Shown here piece by piece: positions 35,604-44,485 of a DNA stretch of 64,000 bases; positions within the stretch are counted from its first letter, which is position 1; every line of letters begins with the position of its first letter. This stretch comes from Pseudomonas baetica (GTDB lineage: Bacteria > Pseudomonadota > Gammaproteobacteria > Pseudomonadales > Pseudomonadaceae), in contig NZ_PHHE01000001.1 of the NCBI RefSeq assembly GCF_002813455.1, positions 3,100,001 to 3,164,000 on the forward strand, written 5' to 3'. The notes below the pieces were generated by a model. The model was not told the origin of the DNA. It was given only the letters and a program-made list of their open reading frames with translations, and made no database searches. The translations under genes and the position numbers were made by a program.

Positions 35604-35696
35604 TTCGCGGGCAAGCCCGCTCCCACAGGTTTCTGCGTTGAACACAAAATCTGTGAACGACGCCAATCCCTGTGGGAGCGGGCTTGCCCGCGAAGG
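35604..35696. repeat. REP pair
   Basis: ttcgcgggcaagcccgctcc and gagcgggcttgcccgcgaag around a spacer, upstream of the small membrane protein gene. Confidence 0.9.
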
Positions 35697-35733
35697 CGGC
35701 GGATCAAGCACCACATATCCCGAAGGCAAGTCT

Positions 35734-35994
35734 ATGCACACCGCCATCATCATTTTCTTCGGCCTGGTTCTGCTCGCCCTGATGCTCTACATCGGTGAGC
35801 GCATCGGCTTCAGCCGTCAGACCATGGCCTACGGCTTCGCCGCGCTGTGGCTGGCATTGACGGTGATTAATGGCGCGGTGGGGGTGGTGCATGCCGGCCA
35901 GTCCGTGGGATCGGAACTGGTGATCGGCAGTGCGGTATATGGCGTGCCGCTGGCGGCGATGGTGTTGTTCATGGTGCTGAGCGCCGAGTCGTAA
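35734..35994 (+). CDS. Small inner-membrane protein
   Basis: An 86-residue protein made almost entirely of three membrane segments (AIIIFFGLVLLALMLYIG, AYGFAALWLALTVING, YGVPLAAMVLFMVL). No domain recognised. ATG 35734 is used because the upstream open frame (from 35638) is translated REP sequence. It converges on betT. Function unknown. Confidence 0.65.
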   Translation: MHTAIIIFFGLVLLALMLYIGERIGFSRQTMAYGFAALWLALTVINGAVGVVHAGQSVGSELVIGSAVYGVPLAAMVLFMVLSAES

Positions 35995-36018
35995 AACGTC
36001 CCGACGCTCAGCTCATGA

Positions 36019-38019
36019 TCAACGCACCAGGTGCAGGAACTGCATGTGGCGCTCGTACTGGTCGAGGATGTCGTTGATGATCTGCTCCTTGGTGTAGCCG
36101 ACCAGATCGTAGTCCTGACTGCCCTCGCTCAGATGCACTTCGGCGCGGTAATAGCGGCGGTTGTTGAGCTGTTTGGAGCCCATACCGCCACGCGCAAATG
36201 ATGGCGTGAAGTAGCCGCGCATCTGCACCTGATAAATGAACGGATGCTGCTCGCCGTGGCCGATTTCCAGGCTGACGTTGTCATGCGCCGGATCCGGCTG
36301 GGTGACCACGTTCAGGCCTTTCTCGACGAACACCGCGGTCACTTCTTCAATCGCCGGGCGCACGGTGGTGTCCATGAAGCGGTACACCTCATCACGCGAC
36401 GGGAAGTGCACGGCCTGACTCAAGCGCTGGCGCCAGCCCCCCGTGCCACGTCGCGCACCCGACACCGGCGCCAGCGAATGCAGTTGCGCGATCTGCTTCT
36501 GCGATTCGAGATAGAACGCCTTGTGCAGGCCCCACATCATCAGCAGCAGAATCAGCGAGAACGGCAACGAGGTCAGCACTACCGCTGATTTCAGCGCATC
36601 GATACTGCCAGAGAACAGCAGCGCGCTGGTGATCAGCGCGGTCATCGCGCCCCAGAATACCCGCAGCCATTTCGGCCCGTCTTCATCCGGGTTGCCGCCC
36701 TTGGCCGACAGCGTCGAAAGCACCACGGTGCCGGAGTCGGCGGAGGTGACGAAGAACACGAAGCTGATGAACACCGTCACGGCGATGACGGTTTTGCTCC
36801 ACGGGTAGGTTTCCAGCAACAGATAAATGCTCATCGACGGGTTGTCGATGGCCGACATGCCAAGTGCGCTCATGCCGTGGTTGAGCACTTGATCAAGGGC
36901 GCTGTTGCCGAAAATCGACATCCACGCCAGGGTGAAACCGAGCGGGATCAGCAGCACACCGAAGACGAACTCACGGATGGTGCGGCCACGGGAAATCCGG
37001 GCGATGAACAGGCCCACGAACGGCGACCATGCGATCCACCAGGCCCAGTAAAACACGGTCCAGCCACCGAGCCAGTCGCTCGGTTTGTCGTAGGCATAGA
37101 GGTCGAAACTCTTCATCGGCAAGGCACCGAGGTAGTCGCCGACGTTCTGGATCAGGGTGTTGAGCAGGTGCTGGGTGGGACCTGCGAACAACACGAACAG
37201 CAGCAGCGCACAGGCCAGCAGCATGTTGATGTCAGACATCACCCGCACGCCTTTATCCACACCGGAGACGGCAACGATGATCGCCGCGCCCATCATCAGC
37301 GTGATCAGGCCGACCTGAATCCACTGGGTATGAGCGATGCCAAACAGGTAGTCGAGGCCCGAGTTGAGGTGCAACACGCCGAAGCCCATGTCAGCGCCAA
37401 GACCAAACACCGTGGCGATGATGCCGAAGCCATCCACTGCATAACCGATGGGGCCGTTGATGCGTTTGCCGATCAGTGGATACAGCGCCGAACGCAGGGC
37501 CAGTGGCAGGTTATGCCGATACGCGAAGTACGCCAGCGCCATGCCGACAAAGGCAAAAACGCCCCAGCCGTGCAGGCCCCAGTGCAGAAACAGAACCTGC
37601 ATCGCCTGACGCGCAGCCTCCGCTGTACCGGCCTCGCCTTGCGGCGGCTGGAGCATGTGGGTCAGCGGTTCGGACACGCAGAAGAAGAACAGCGTGATGC
37701 TGATCCCGGCGGCGAAGAGCATGCCGGCCCAGGACAGGTAACTGAATTCGGGCTCGTCGTGGTCGGCACCGAGTTTTATCTTGCCGTAGCCGGATAACGC
37801 GGTGACCACCACGAAGACCAGATACAGCGTCATCGCGAGCATGTAGTACCAGCCGACCGTGTTGGCCGCCCAGTTTTGCGCTTCCAGCAGCCAGGCACCG
37901 GCCTGTTCGGGCATGGCGATGACCACGAGACCAAACAGCAGAATGACCGTCGCGGCGAAGTAGAACACCGGCGGATTCATGCGCACCAGACCGCTGGCGG
38001 GGGTAGACGATGCACTCAT
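36019..38019 (-). CDS. betT: BetT, BCCT-family choline transporter
   Basis: A 666-residue secondary transporter with 12 predicted membrane segments and the BCCT signature around FYWAWWIAWSPFVGLFIARI. It has an extended cytoplasmic C-terminal domain (about 140 residues after the last membrane segment), as in high-affinity, osmotically modulated BetT proteins. It imports choline, the precursor of glycine betaine. The upstream 30-bp palindrome at 38111 looks like a BetI operator. Exact substrate preference within the family is an inference. Confidence 0.88.
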   Translation of the reverse strand: MSASSTPASGLVRMNPPVFYFAATVILLFGLVVIAMPEQAGAWLLEAQNWAANTVGWYYMLAMTLYLVFVVVTALSGYGKIKLGADHDEPEFSYLSWAGMLFAAGISITLFFFCVSEPLTHMLQPPQGEAGTAEAARQAMQVLFLHWGLHGWGVFAFVGMALAYFAYRHNLPLALRSALYPLIGKRINGPIGYAVDGFGIIATVFGLGADMGFGVLHLNSGLDYLFGIAHTQWIQVGLITLMMGAAIIVAVSGVDKGVRVMSDINMLLACALLLFVLFAGPTQHLLNTLIQNVGDYLGALPMKSFDLYAYDKPSDWLGGWTVFYWAWWIAWSPFVGLFIARISRGRTIREFVFGVLLIPLGFTLAWMSIFGNSALDQVLNHGMSALGMSAIDNPSMSIYLLLETYPWSKTVIAVTVFISFVFFVTSADSGTVVLSTLSAKGGNPDEDGPKWLRVFWGAMTALITSALLFSGSIDALKSAVVLTSLPFSLILLLMMWGLHKAFYLESQKQIAQLHSLAPVSGARRGTGGWRQRLSQAVHFPSRDEVYRFMDTTVRPAIEEVTAVFVEKGLNVVTQPDPAHDNVSLEIGHGEQHPFIYQVQMRGYFTPSFARGGMGSKQLNNRRYYRAEVHLSEGSQDYDLVGYTKEQIINDILDQYERHMQFLHLVR

Positions 38020-38110
38020 GAAGCATGCACCTCGAGGGGTTGAAACGTGGCTGAAATGATCGGACTCAGCAAAGGCAAGCCTCCTGTTGTGAGCGGGCAG
38101 CGAACCACCG

Positions 38111-38140
38111 GTTTAACTTGAATGAACGTTCAAGTTAAAC
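38111..38140. promoter_or_regulatory. BetI-like palindromic operator upstream of betT
   Basis: Perfect 12-bp arms GTTTAACTTGAA and TTCAAGTTAAAC around a 6-bp centre (TGAACG), 92 bp before the betT start. TetR-type BetI binds palindromes of this kind and is released by choline; the assignment rests on the gene context. Confidence 0.6.
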
Positions 38141-38283
38141 ATGGATAGGGCGCTAAGGACTAATCGCACGGCTAAGCGGTAGCTTTCCTACGCTAGCTCA
38201 AGGAGGGGTATGACGTGGGTTTGGGGCGATTCGTTCACTGGAGAATTGGCGGAAGGCCATTATCTTGATACAACCTTAAAACA

Positions 38284-38348
38284 TTCGCGAGCAGGCTCGC
38301 TCCCACTTTGGAATGCGTTCCACTGTGGGAGCGAGCCTGCTCGCGAAG
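38284..38348. repeat. REP pair
   Basis: ttcgcgagcaggctcgctcc and gagcgagcctgctcgcgaag in the 360-bp gap between betT and epsC. Confidence 0.9.
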
Positions 38349-38379
38349 AGGCCTGATGCAGCAACGCAGATTCAGAAAC

Positions 38380-39306
38380 CTACTTCTGCGTCCCGTCATC
38401 ATGCTGCAGATTGGCCTGAGTCAAATTGCACCCTGCCGGCACACTGCGGGTCAGCCACACGTTGCCACCAATGGTCGAGCCCTTGCCAATCGTGATCCGC
38501 CCAAGAATCGTCGCCCCGGCGTAAATGACCACATCATCCTCGACAATCGGATGGCGTGGATGGCCCTTCTGCAACTGCCCGTCTTCATCGGCCGGGAAGC
38601 GCTTGGCGCCCAATGTCACCGCCTGATAAATCCGCACGCGCTCACCAATGATCGCCGTCTCGCCGATCACCACACCCGTGCCGTGATCGATAAAGAAACT
38701 GCGGCCGATCTGCGCACCCGGGTGGATATCAATACCAGTGGCCGAGTGCGCAATCTCCGCGCTGATCCGCGCCAGCAACGGCAGCCCCGCGCGATACAAA
38801 TGGTGGGCCAGACGATGGTGAATCACCGCCAGAATCCCCGGGTAGCACAGCAGCACTTCATCGACACTGCGCGCCGCCGGATCGCCGTGATAGGCCGCCA
38901 GCACATCGGTGTCGAGCAACGTGCGCAACCCCGGCAATGCCAGGGCGAAATCCTGAACGATCTGGATCGCCCGGGCTTCGACTTCGGTGTCCGCCTGAGC
39001 ACTGTGCCGGGCGACATAACGCAATTCCAGGCGTGTCTGCGCCAGCAATGCATTCAACGCCACGTCGAGGGTGTGGCCGACGTAAAAATCTTCACTTTCT
39101 TCACGCAGATCGACCGGCCCCAAACGCATCGGGAACAGCGCGCCACACAACGCCTCGAGAATTTCCGCCATCGCCGCCCGCGACGGCAACTCGCGACCGC
39201 CCTGCTCGCCGGACGCCCGGCCGTTCTGTGCACGCCACTGATCCCGCGCGCTGCGCAGTTGGCTGACGATGGTCTGCAATTGCCAATGGCTGGAACGCTC
39301 GCTCAC
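38380..39306 (-). CDS. epsC: EpsC-type serine O-acetyltransferase
   Basis: A 308-residue enzyme making O-acetyl-L-serine, the precursor of cysteine. An N-terminal helical domain is followed by left-handed beta-helix hexapeptide repeats ([50 protein letters not shown]), with the catalytic His and Asp in FIDHGTG. It is longer than CysE, as EpsC forms are. The start is the GTG at 39306 with GAGGAG 8 nt upstream; the longer frame to 39360 lacks a ribosome site. Divergent from dcyD, another cysteine enzyme. Confidence 0.88.
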   Translation of the reverse strand: MSERSSHWQLQTIVSQLRSARDQWRAQNGRASGEQGGRELPSRAAMAEILEALCGALFPMRLGPVDLREESEDFYVGHTLDVALNALLAQTRLELRYVARHSAQADTEVEARAIQIVQDFALALPGLRTLLDTDVLAAYHGDPAARSVDEVLLCYPGILAVIHHRLAHHLYRAGLPLLARISAEIAHSATGIDIHPGAQIGRSFFIDHGTGVVIGETAIIGERVRIYQAVTLGAKRFPADEDGQLQKGHPRHPIVEDDVVIYAGATILGRITIGKGSTIGGNVWLTRSVPAGCNLTQANLQHDDGTQK

Positions 39307-39496
39307 GGTAAAGACTCCTCTCGGGCGGCCGGACTGTCTGGCCGCGTCAACGGCGACCACTTTACGACATGCTCGCGAGGGCGAATTAAGAACCGATAGT
39401 GCTGGACTCAGTCCATTTGGCTATAAGCGATCCACGGTTGCCCATGCAAAATCGACTGCCTATAGTCCTTTCATCTTTCTCCGCCAGTACGGACTC

Positions 39497-40489
39497 ATGA
39501 TCAAACAACAGCTTGACCGCTTTAGCCGCCTCGACCTGCTCGGCCACCCTACCCCACTGGAAAAACTCGAGCGCCTGTCCACCTGGCTCGGCCGCGACGT
39601 GTACATCAAACGCGACGACCTGACGCCACTGGCCATGGGCGGCAACAAGCTGCGCAAACTCGAATACCTCGCCGCCGACGCGCTGGCGCAAGGTGCCGAC
39701 ACCCTGATCACTGCCGGTGCGCTGCAATCGAACCACGTGCGCCAGACCGCCGCACTGGCCGCCAAACTCGGTCTCGGCTGTGTGGCGCTGCTGGAAAATC
39801 CGCTGGGCACCGATGACAGCAATTACACCGGCAACGGTAATCGGCTACTGCTGGACCTGTTCGACACCAAAGTCGAGTTGGTCGAAAACCTCGACAACCC
39901 CGACGAACAACTGGCCGCACTCGCCGCGCGTTTGCGCAGCAACGGCAAGAAGCCGTATCTGGTGCCGATCGGTGGCTCCAACGCCCTCGGTGCTTTGGGT
40001 TATGTGCGCGCAGGCCTGGAACTGGCCGAGCAGATCAAGGACACCGGCCTGGAATTCGCCGCTGTCGTATTGGCCTCCGGCAGCGCCGGGACTCACAGTG
40101 GACTGGCGCTGGCCCTGGCCGAAGCCCTGCCGCAATTGCCGGTGATCGGCGTGACCGTGTCGCGCAGCGAAGAAGACCAGCGCCCGAAGGTGCAGGGTCT
40201 GGCGGAACGCACGGCGGACCTGCTCGGTATAGCGTTACCGGCAAGCTTCAAGGTCCAATTGTGGGACGAATACTTCGGCCCGCGTTACGGCGAACCGAAT
40301 GCCGGGACATTGTCGGCGGTGAAATTGCTGGCGAGTCAGGACGCGGTGTTGCTCGATCCGGTTTATACCGGCAAGGCCATGGCCGGGCTGCTCGATGGCA
40401 TCGGCCGGCAGCGCTTCAATGAAGGCCCGATCATCTTCCTGCATACCGGCGGGGCGCCAGCGTTGTTTGCCTACAAGGATTTCCTGTAA
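39497..40489 (+). CDS. dcyD: D-cysteine desulfhydrase
   Basis: A 330-residue PLP enzyme of the ACC-deaminase/DcyD family, splitting D-cysteine into pyruvate, ammonia and H2S. The PLP lysine lies in [13 protein letters not shown], the phosphate loop in [11 protein letters not shown], and [15 protein letters not shown] is the family block. ATG 39497 starts [20 protein letters not shown]; the upstream frame back to 39269 is leader. It precedes the cystine transporter tcyJLN, the usual grouping with fliY-type binding proteins. Confidence 0.9.
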   Translation: MIKQQLDRFSRLDLLGHPTPLEKLERLSTWLGRDVYIKRDDLTPLAMGGNKLRKLEYLAADALAQGADTLITAGALQSNHVRQTAALAAKLGLGCVALLENPLGTDDSNYTGNGNRLLLDLFDTKVELVENLDNPDEQLAALAARLRSNGKKPYLVPIGGSNALGALGYVRAGLELAEQIKDTGLEFAAVVLASGSAGTHSGLALALAEALPQLPVIGVTVSRSEEDQRPKVQGLAERTADLLGIALPASFKVQLWDEYFGPRYGEPNAGTLSAVKLLASQDAVLLDPVYTGKAMAGLLDGIGRQRFNEGPIIFLHTGGAPALFAYKDFL

Positions 40490-40498
40490 CAGAAGATC

Positions 40499-40566
40499 AA
40501 AAGATCGCAGCCTTCCGCAGCTCCAAGAGATCACCATGTAGGAGCTGCGGAGGGCTGCGATCTTTT
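40499..40566. terminator. Long hairpin after dcyD (repeat family shared with 6481)
   Basis: 26-nt arms 40499–40524 and 40541–40566 with a single G·U position and a 16-nt loop; the right arm runs into CTTTTT. It is both a dispersed repeat and a likely terminator between dcyD and the tcy operon. Confidence 0.7.
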
Positions 40567-40656
40567 TCCACAGACAATGCATATTCTAATAAAGAATAAC
40601 ATTTCATATATTAAGTATTTTCAAGTCTAAAGCGGGCACCTTATAGTCTCGCCGCA

Positions 40657-40746
40657 GGCGAATTTGGCGGGAGACGCTTAAGCTGCTTTAAGGCAGGATA
40701 GCGCTGTCGTCCAACTCCCGTATTCGCCAACTTTCCTTAAGCGTCT
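40657..40746 (+). promoter_or_regulatory. Structured leader upstream of tcyJ with alternative pairings
   Basis: GGCGAA (40657–40662) and CGGGAG (40668–40673) pair in nested order with TTCGCC (40723–40728) and CTCCCG (40715–40720). An overlapping perfect 11-bp repeat, AGACGCTTAAG (40672–40682) with CTTAAGCGTCT (40736–40746), offers a second fold. A short hairpin CTGC/GCAG (40683–40696) lies inside. A -10-like TATAGT is at 40643–40648. No leader peptide was evident. Confidence 0.45.
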
Positions 40747-40772
40747 TCCATAAGAAAACACAGGGGCTTGTC

Positions 40773-41573
40773 ATGAATTTTTCCGCACTACGTCGCAATC
40801 TGCTGGTCGGTTCGCTGGGCCTGGCGCTGAGCGCCGGTCTGATTGGCCAGGCAGTGGCCGGTGAGCAGCTGCAACAGATCAAGGACAAAGGCGTTATCAA
40901 CGTCGGCCTGGAAGGCACTTATCCACCGTTCAGCTTCGTCGATGCCGACGGCAAGCTGTCCGGTTTCGAAGTCGAATTCTCCGAAGCCCTGGCCAAAGAA
41001 CTGGGCGTGAAGGTCAAGCTGCAGACGACCAAATGGGACGGCATCCTCGCGGCGCTGGAATCCAAGCGTCTGGACGCAGTGATCAACCAGGTGACCATTT
41101 CCGAAGAACGCAAGAAGAAGTATGACTTCTCCGAGCCGTACACCGTTTCCGGGATTCAGGCGCTGGTGCTGACCAAGAAAGCCGCCGACCTGAACATCAA
41201 ATCCGCTGCCGATCTGGGAGGCAAGAAAGTCGGCGTGGGCCTGGGCACCAACTACGAGCAGTGGGTCAAAGCCAACGTGCCGACCGCTGACGTGCGCACC
41301 TATGAAGATGATCCGACCAAGTTCCAGGACCTGCGTGTAGGCCGCATCGATGCCATCCTGATCGACCGTCTGGCCGCGCTGGAATATGCCAGGAAAGCCA
41401 AGGACACCACAGCCGCCGGCGAAGCGTTCTCCCGTCAAGAGGCCGGCGTTACCTTGCGCAAAGGCGAGCCTGAACTGTTGGCTGCCGTAAACAAGGCCAT
41501 CGACAAGCTGCGTGCCGACGGCACGCTGGCCAAGCTTTCGGAAAAATACTTCAGCGCTGACGTCACTAAATAA
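40773..41573 (+). CDS. tcyJ: TcyJ/FliY-type cystine-binding protein
   Basis: A 266-residue periplasmic binding protein of the polar amino-acid family. It has a signal peptide (LLVGSLGLALSAGLIGQAVA, cleavage near residue 30), then GVINVGLEGTYPPFSFVDAD and FEVEFSEALAKELGVKV. Adjacent dcyD and the matching permease and ATPase support cystine (also D-cysteine or diaminopimelate) as ligand. AGGGG precedes the ATG. It overlaps tcyL by 1 nt. Confidence 0.9.
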   Translation: MNFSALRRNLLVGSLGLALSAGLIGQAVAGEQLQQIKDKGVINVGLEGTYPPFSFVDADGKLSGFEVEFSEALAKELGVKVKLQTTKWDGILAALESKRLDAVINQVTISEERKKKYDFSEPYTVSGIQALVLTKKAADLNIKSAADLGGKKVGVGLGTNYEQWVKANVPTADVRTYEDDPTKFQDLRVGRIDAILIDRLAALEYARKAKDTTAAGEAFSRQEAGVTLRKGEPELLAAVNKAIDKLRADGTLAKLSEKYFSADVTK

Positions 41574-42238
41574 TGGAAGCAACATTCCAAATTGTACGGG
41601 AGGCCATGCCCTTTTTGCTCAAGGGCATGTACTTCACCGTCATCCTCAGCCTGGGTGGCATGTTCTTCGGCTTCCTGCTCGGCTTCAGTCTGGCGTTGAT
41701 GCGCCTGTCGCGCTTCAAGATGTTGAGCTTGATTGCCCGCATCTACGTGTCGTTCTTTCGCGGCACGCCGTTGCTGGTACAACTGTTCGTCATCTATTAC
41801 GGCTTGCCTCAGGTGGGCCTTGAGCTCGATCCGATACCCGCAGCCCTGATCGGCCTTTCGCTGAACATGGCTGCTTATATCTGTGAAATCCTGCGCTCTT
41901 CGATCAGTTCGATTGAACGCGGTCAGTGGGAAGCCGCTGCGAGCATCGGCATGACCCGCGCGCAGACTCTGCGTCGGGCCATCCTGCCGCAAGCGATGCG
42001 CACAGCGTTGCCGGCGCTGGGCAACAGCTTCATTTCACTGGTCAAGGACACCGCACAGGCCGCCACCATCCAAGTACCCGAGTTGCTACGTCAGGCGCAG
42101 TTGATCAGCGCCCGCAACTTCGAAATTTTTACCATGTATCTGTCCGCCGCGCTGCTTTACTGGATTCTGGCCACGGTGCTTTCGCACTTCCAGAACAAGT
42201 TGGAAGAGCGGGTCAATCGGCACGACCAGGAGTCCTGA
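41573..42238 (+). CDS. tcyL: TcyL, cystine ABC transporter permease
   Basis: A 221-residue permease with about five membrane segments and the HisM-type EAA motif ([20 protein letters not shown], then [15 protein letters not shown]). The N-terminal [18 protein letters not shown] is typical of polar amino-acid permeases. It probably forms a homodimer because only one permease gene is present. Confidence 0.92.
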   Translation: MEATFQIVREAMPFLLKGMYFTVILSLGGMFFGFLLGFSLALMRLSRFKMLSLIARIYVSFFRGTPLLVQLFVIYYGLPQVGLELDPIPAALIGLSLNMAAYICEILRSSISSIERGQWEAAASIGMTRAQTLRRAILPQAMRTALPALGNSFISLVKDTAQAATIQVPELLRQAQLISARNFEIFTMYLSAALLYWILATVLSHFQNKLEERVNRHDQES

Positions 42239-42242
42239 CCCC

Positions 42243-42992
42243 ATGATCGTCGTGGAAAAACTGACCAAGCAATTCAAGGGTCAGGTCGTGCTCAACGGCA
42301 TCGACCTCGAGGTGAAGGAAGGCGAAGTTGTCGCAATCATCGGCCCCAGTGGCTCGGGGAAAACGACGTTCCTGCGCTGCCTGAACTTCCTTGAGGAGCC
42401 CACCAGCGGCCGGATCAAGGTCGGCGATATCGAAATCGATACCCGTCGCCCGCTGAACCAGCAGCAAAGCCTGGTGCGCAACCTGCGCCAGCACGTGGGT
42501 TTCGTGTTCCAGAACTTCAACCTGTTCCCCCATCGCACCGCCCTGGAAAACGTCATCGAAGGCCCCATCGTGGTCAAGAAGATGCCGCGCGAGCAAGCCA
42601 TTGCCCTGGGCATGAAGCTGCTGGCCAAGGTCGGTCTCGCCGGTAAAGAGGACGCCTATCCGCGTCGACTGTCCGGTGGTCAGCAACAGCGCGTGGCGAT
42701 TGCCCGGGCGCTGGCGATGGAGCCGGAAGTGATCCTGTTCGACGAGCCGACCTCGGCCCTCGATCCGGAACTGGTGGGCGAAGTGCTGGCGACCATCCGC
42801 GGTCTTGCCGAAGAGAAACGCACCATGGTCATCGTTACCCACGAAATGGGCTTTGCCCGCGACGTGGCCAACCGTGTGGTGTTTTTCGACAAGGGCGTGA
42901 TCGTTGAGCAAGGCGAAGCCAAGGCGCTGTTTGCCAACCCGAAAGAAGAACGCACTAAACAGTTTCTCAACAAGTTCCTGAATCACGCCTGA
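42243..42992 (+). CDS. tcyN: TcyN, cystine ABC transporter ATPase
   Basis: A 249-residue ATPase: Walker [11 protein letters not shown]-loop [15 protein letters not shown], signature [15 protein letters not shown], Walker [15 protein letters not shown], His switch VTHEMGFA. It starts 5 nt after tcyL and ends the operon. Confidence 0.92.
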   Translation: MIVVEKLTKQFKGQVVLNGIDLEVKEGEVVAIIGPSGSGKTTFLRCLNFLEEPTSGRIKVGDIEIDTRRPLNQQQSLVRNLRQHVGFVFQNFNLFPHRTALENVIEGPIVVKKMPREQAIALGMKLLAKVGLAGKEDAYPRRLSGGQQQRVAIARALAMEPEVILFDEPTSALDPELVGEVLATIRGLAEEKRTMVIVTHEMGFARDVANRVVFFDKGVIVEQGEAKALFANPKEERTKQFLNKFLNHA

Positions 42993-43454
42993 GAAACTTC
43001 TCCGCACCAATCCAAACTTCCACGGATGGAAGTTACTCTGTTCCACCCCCTCCCAAATATATACAAATAAAACATAACCGATGCGCTACACATATATGTT
43101 CTGCAACAGATAAAAACAGCCTGAAACTCGCAGCAACTTAAAAAACCGACCCAAACAGCTTGCGTAGAAATCGATAAAATACCTTGAGCCCTGTGGCTTT
43201 ATTCCCCTTACCACCTAGGCATAAGGCCTCGGCAGCGTAGGAAACTTCTGATTAACCCGTAATTCAATCATTAACTAACACCGACTATTGACACCCCTTC
43301 CTGCACACTCTTATCTAGTCGCCAACCGGCGTCACTTAGTTCAATCAATGCGCATTCAACTTGAACAAAAGTTCAAAGCTTTATTGCCAGTTGATGCACG
43401 CCTTTTGTTCTTCCAGAAACGGACTTCGCTGCAAGGCTTCAAGGAGAGAAATCG
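42993..43454 (+). promoter_or_regulatory. 462-bp gene-free region with a strong sigma70 promoter
   Basis: TTGACA (43288–43293), 17-bp spacer, TTATCT (43311–43316) point toward the gene at 43455, giving a leader of about 130 nt. In that leader TTGAAC (43361–43366) and GTTCAA (43371–43376) form an inverted repeat around AAAA. The left half (42993–43280) is AT-rich with no gene that I can support. Confidence 0.6.
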
Positions 43455-44219
43455 ATGACCCGCACTTCGCATACCCCCGAACTGGCAGCGCCAACCCTGG
43501 CGCCAGCACAAAAAAACGGCATCAACCTGGCCGCAGCCGCCCACCTGATGGTCGACGTGCCGCCCTACCCCGCTATGGATTGCGGCGACCTGATCGAGCT
43601 GTTCTGGGACAAATGCTATGTCGCCTCAAAGGTGTTGACCGCCGAAGACGTCGGCGCGTCGGTGAGCCTGCGAGTGCCGGAGAGCTTCATGGCCAACGGC
43701 ACCGCGCGCATCCACTATCGGGTGAGGCAGGTCGGCCAGGGCCCGGTGTTGTCGATATCGACCCGCGTGCAGGTCAAACTCGACTGCCCCGGCGGGCAAC
43801 CCTCGGCCGTGTGCGGTGACGAGAACCAGCAACTGGTGCCCGTGACGATTCCTGACACCATTCGCCGCCAGGGCGTGAATCCCAATCAGATCAAACGCGG
43901 TGTACCACTGACCATCGAGCCCTACCCGAACATGGCCGAGGACGACGCTATCACCCTGCGTTGGGGTGATGTACGCATGGATCTGGCGCCGATCACGGCG
44001 GCGGATGTCGGGCTGCCGGTTCAAGTCTGGGTACCGCCAGCGGTCATCGTCGAAGCCGGTGAAGATCTACGCCTGGACGTGACCTATTGCATCCTTGACC
44101 GGGTCGGCAACAACTCGCGTTGGGCGCCACCGCGAACGCTGAAGATCGGTTGTGTGAACCCTTACCTGAAGGTGCCATTGAGGCAGGACGTCAAGGCCGC
44201 AGAACCGCGCAAAGAGTGA
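43455..44219 (+). CDS. Hypothetical protein with two Ig-like beta repeats
   Basis: A 254-residue protein built from two similar units of roughly 100 residues. Unit 1 runs from VDVPPYPAMDCGDLIELFW to RVQVKLDCPGG; unit 2 from IEPYPNMAEDDAITLRW to TLKIGC. Both share the PYP-M-D-I-L-W opening, a V(L/I)TAxDVG middle and VPxxxxxxxG. Such beta-sandwich repeats occur in large Pseudomonas surface proteins; here only two exist and no signal peptide is seen. AAGGAGAG precedes the ATG. The function is not known. Confidence 0.7.
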   Translation: MTRTSHTPELAAPTLAPAQKNGINLAAAAHLMVDVPPYPAMDCGDLIELFWDKCYVASKVLTAEDVGASVSLRVPESFMANGTARIHYRVRQVGQGPVLSISTRVQVKLDCPGGQPSAVCGDENQQLVPVTIPDTIRRQGVNPNQIKRGVPLTIEPYPNMAEDDAITLRWGDVRMDLAPITAADVGLPVQVWVPPAVIVEAGEDLRLDVTYCILDRVGNNSRWAPPRTLKIGCVNPYLKVPLRQDVKAAEPRKE

Positions 44220-44295
44220 GCACCGCATCTGTGGCAGGAGGGCTTCTGTGGTGAGGGGATTCTTAACCAACCCGACCATCACCCCTTCTATGCAT

Positions 44296-44327
44296 ATTCC
44301 TAAAAGTTAGTTTATTTAATATTTATA
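44296..44327 (+). promoter_or_regulatory. AT-rich motif upstream of the sfn operon
   Basis: ATTCCTAAAAGTTAGTTTAT followed by more A/T, matching the region before tauA at 30004. Candidate binding site for a sulfur-starvation activator such as CysB. Confidence 0.45.
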
Positions 44328-44371
44328 CACGCTTAGGGTATATGAACCGGACCACCGGACATTCTTTCGTT

Positions 44372-44394
44372 CGCCGCACTTTTGCGGCGTTTTT
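44372..44394 (+). terminator. Intrinsic terminator inside the sfn leader (possible attenuator)
   Basis: Perfect 6-bp stem CGCCGC/GCGGCG with a 6-nt loop (ACTTTT), followed directly by TTTTT (44390–44394). It lies between the AT-rich promoter region and sfnB, so transcripts must read through it. Confidence 0.65.
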
Positions 44395-44416
44395 CATGAG
44401 ATGTGAGGTAGGTAGT

Positions 44417-44485
44417 ATGGTCCGGAACACAATCACCCCAGTGCAGATCGCCAGGGCATTGCGTGCAGCCAAGGAGCGGCACTGA
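44417..44485 (+). CDS. Candidate 22-residue small protein coupled to sfnB
   Basis: ATG with GAGG 8 nt upstream; the product begins MVRNTITPVQIARALRAAK, a basic amphipathic helix. The TGA overlaps the ATG of sfnB (TGATG), so translation could carry over. The same frame is open back to an ATG at 44342, which would give 47 residues and run through the terminator hairpin. It could be a coupling peptide or a gene remnant; function unknown. Confidence 0.45.
   Translation: MVRNTITPVQIARALRAAKERH

Noticed and set aside
38308..39399. Plus-strand open frame opposite epsC
   Set aside because: Begins in REP sequence and has shadow composition; epsC has complete hexapeptide repeats.
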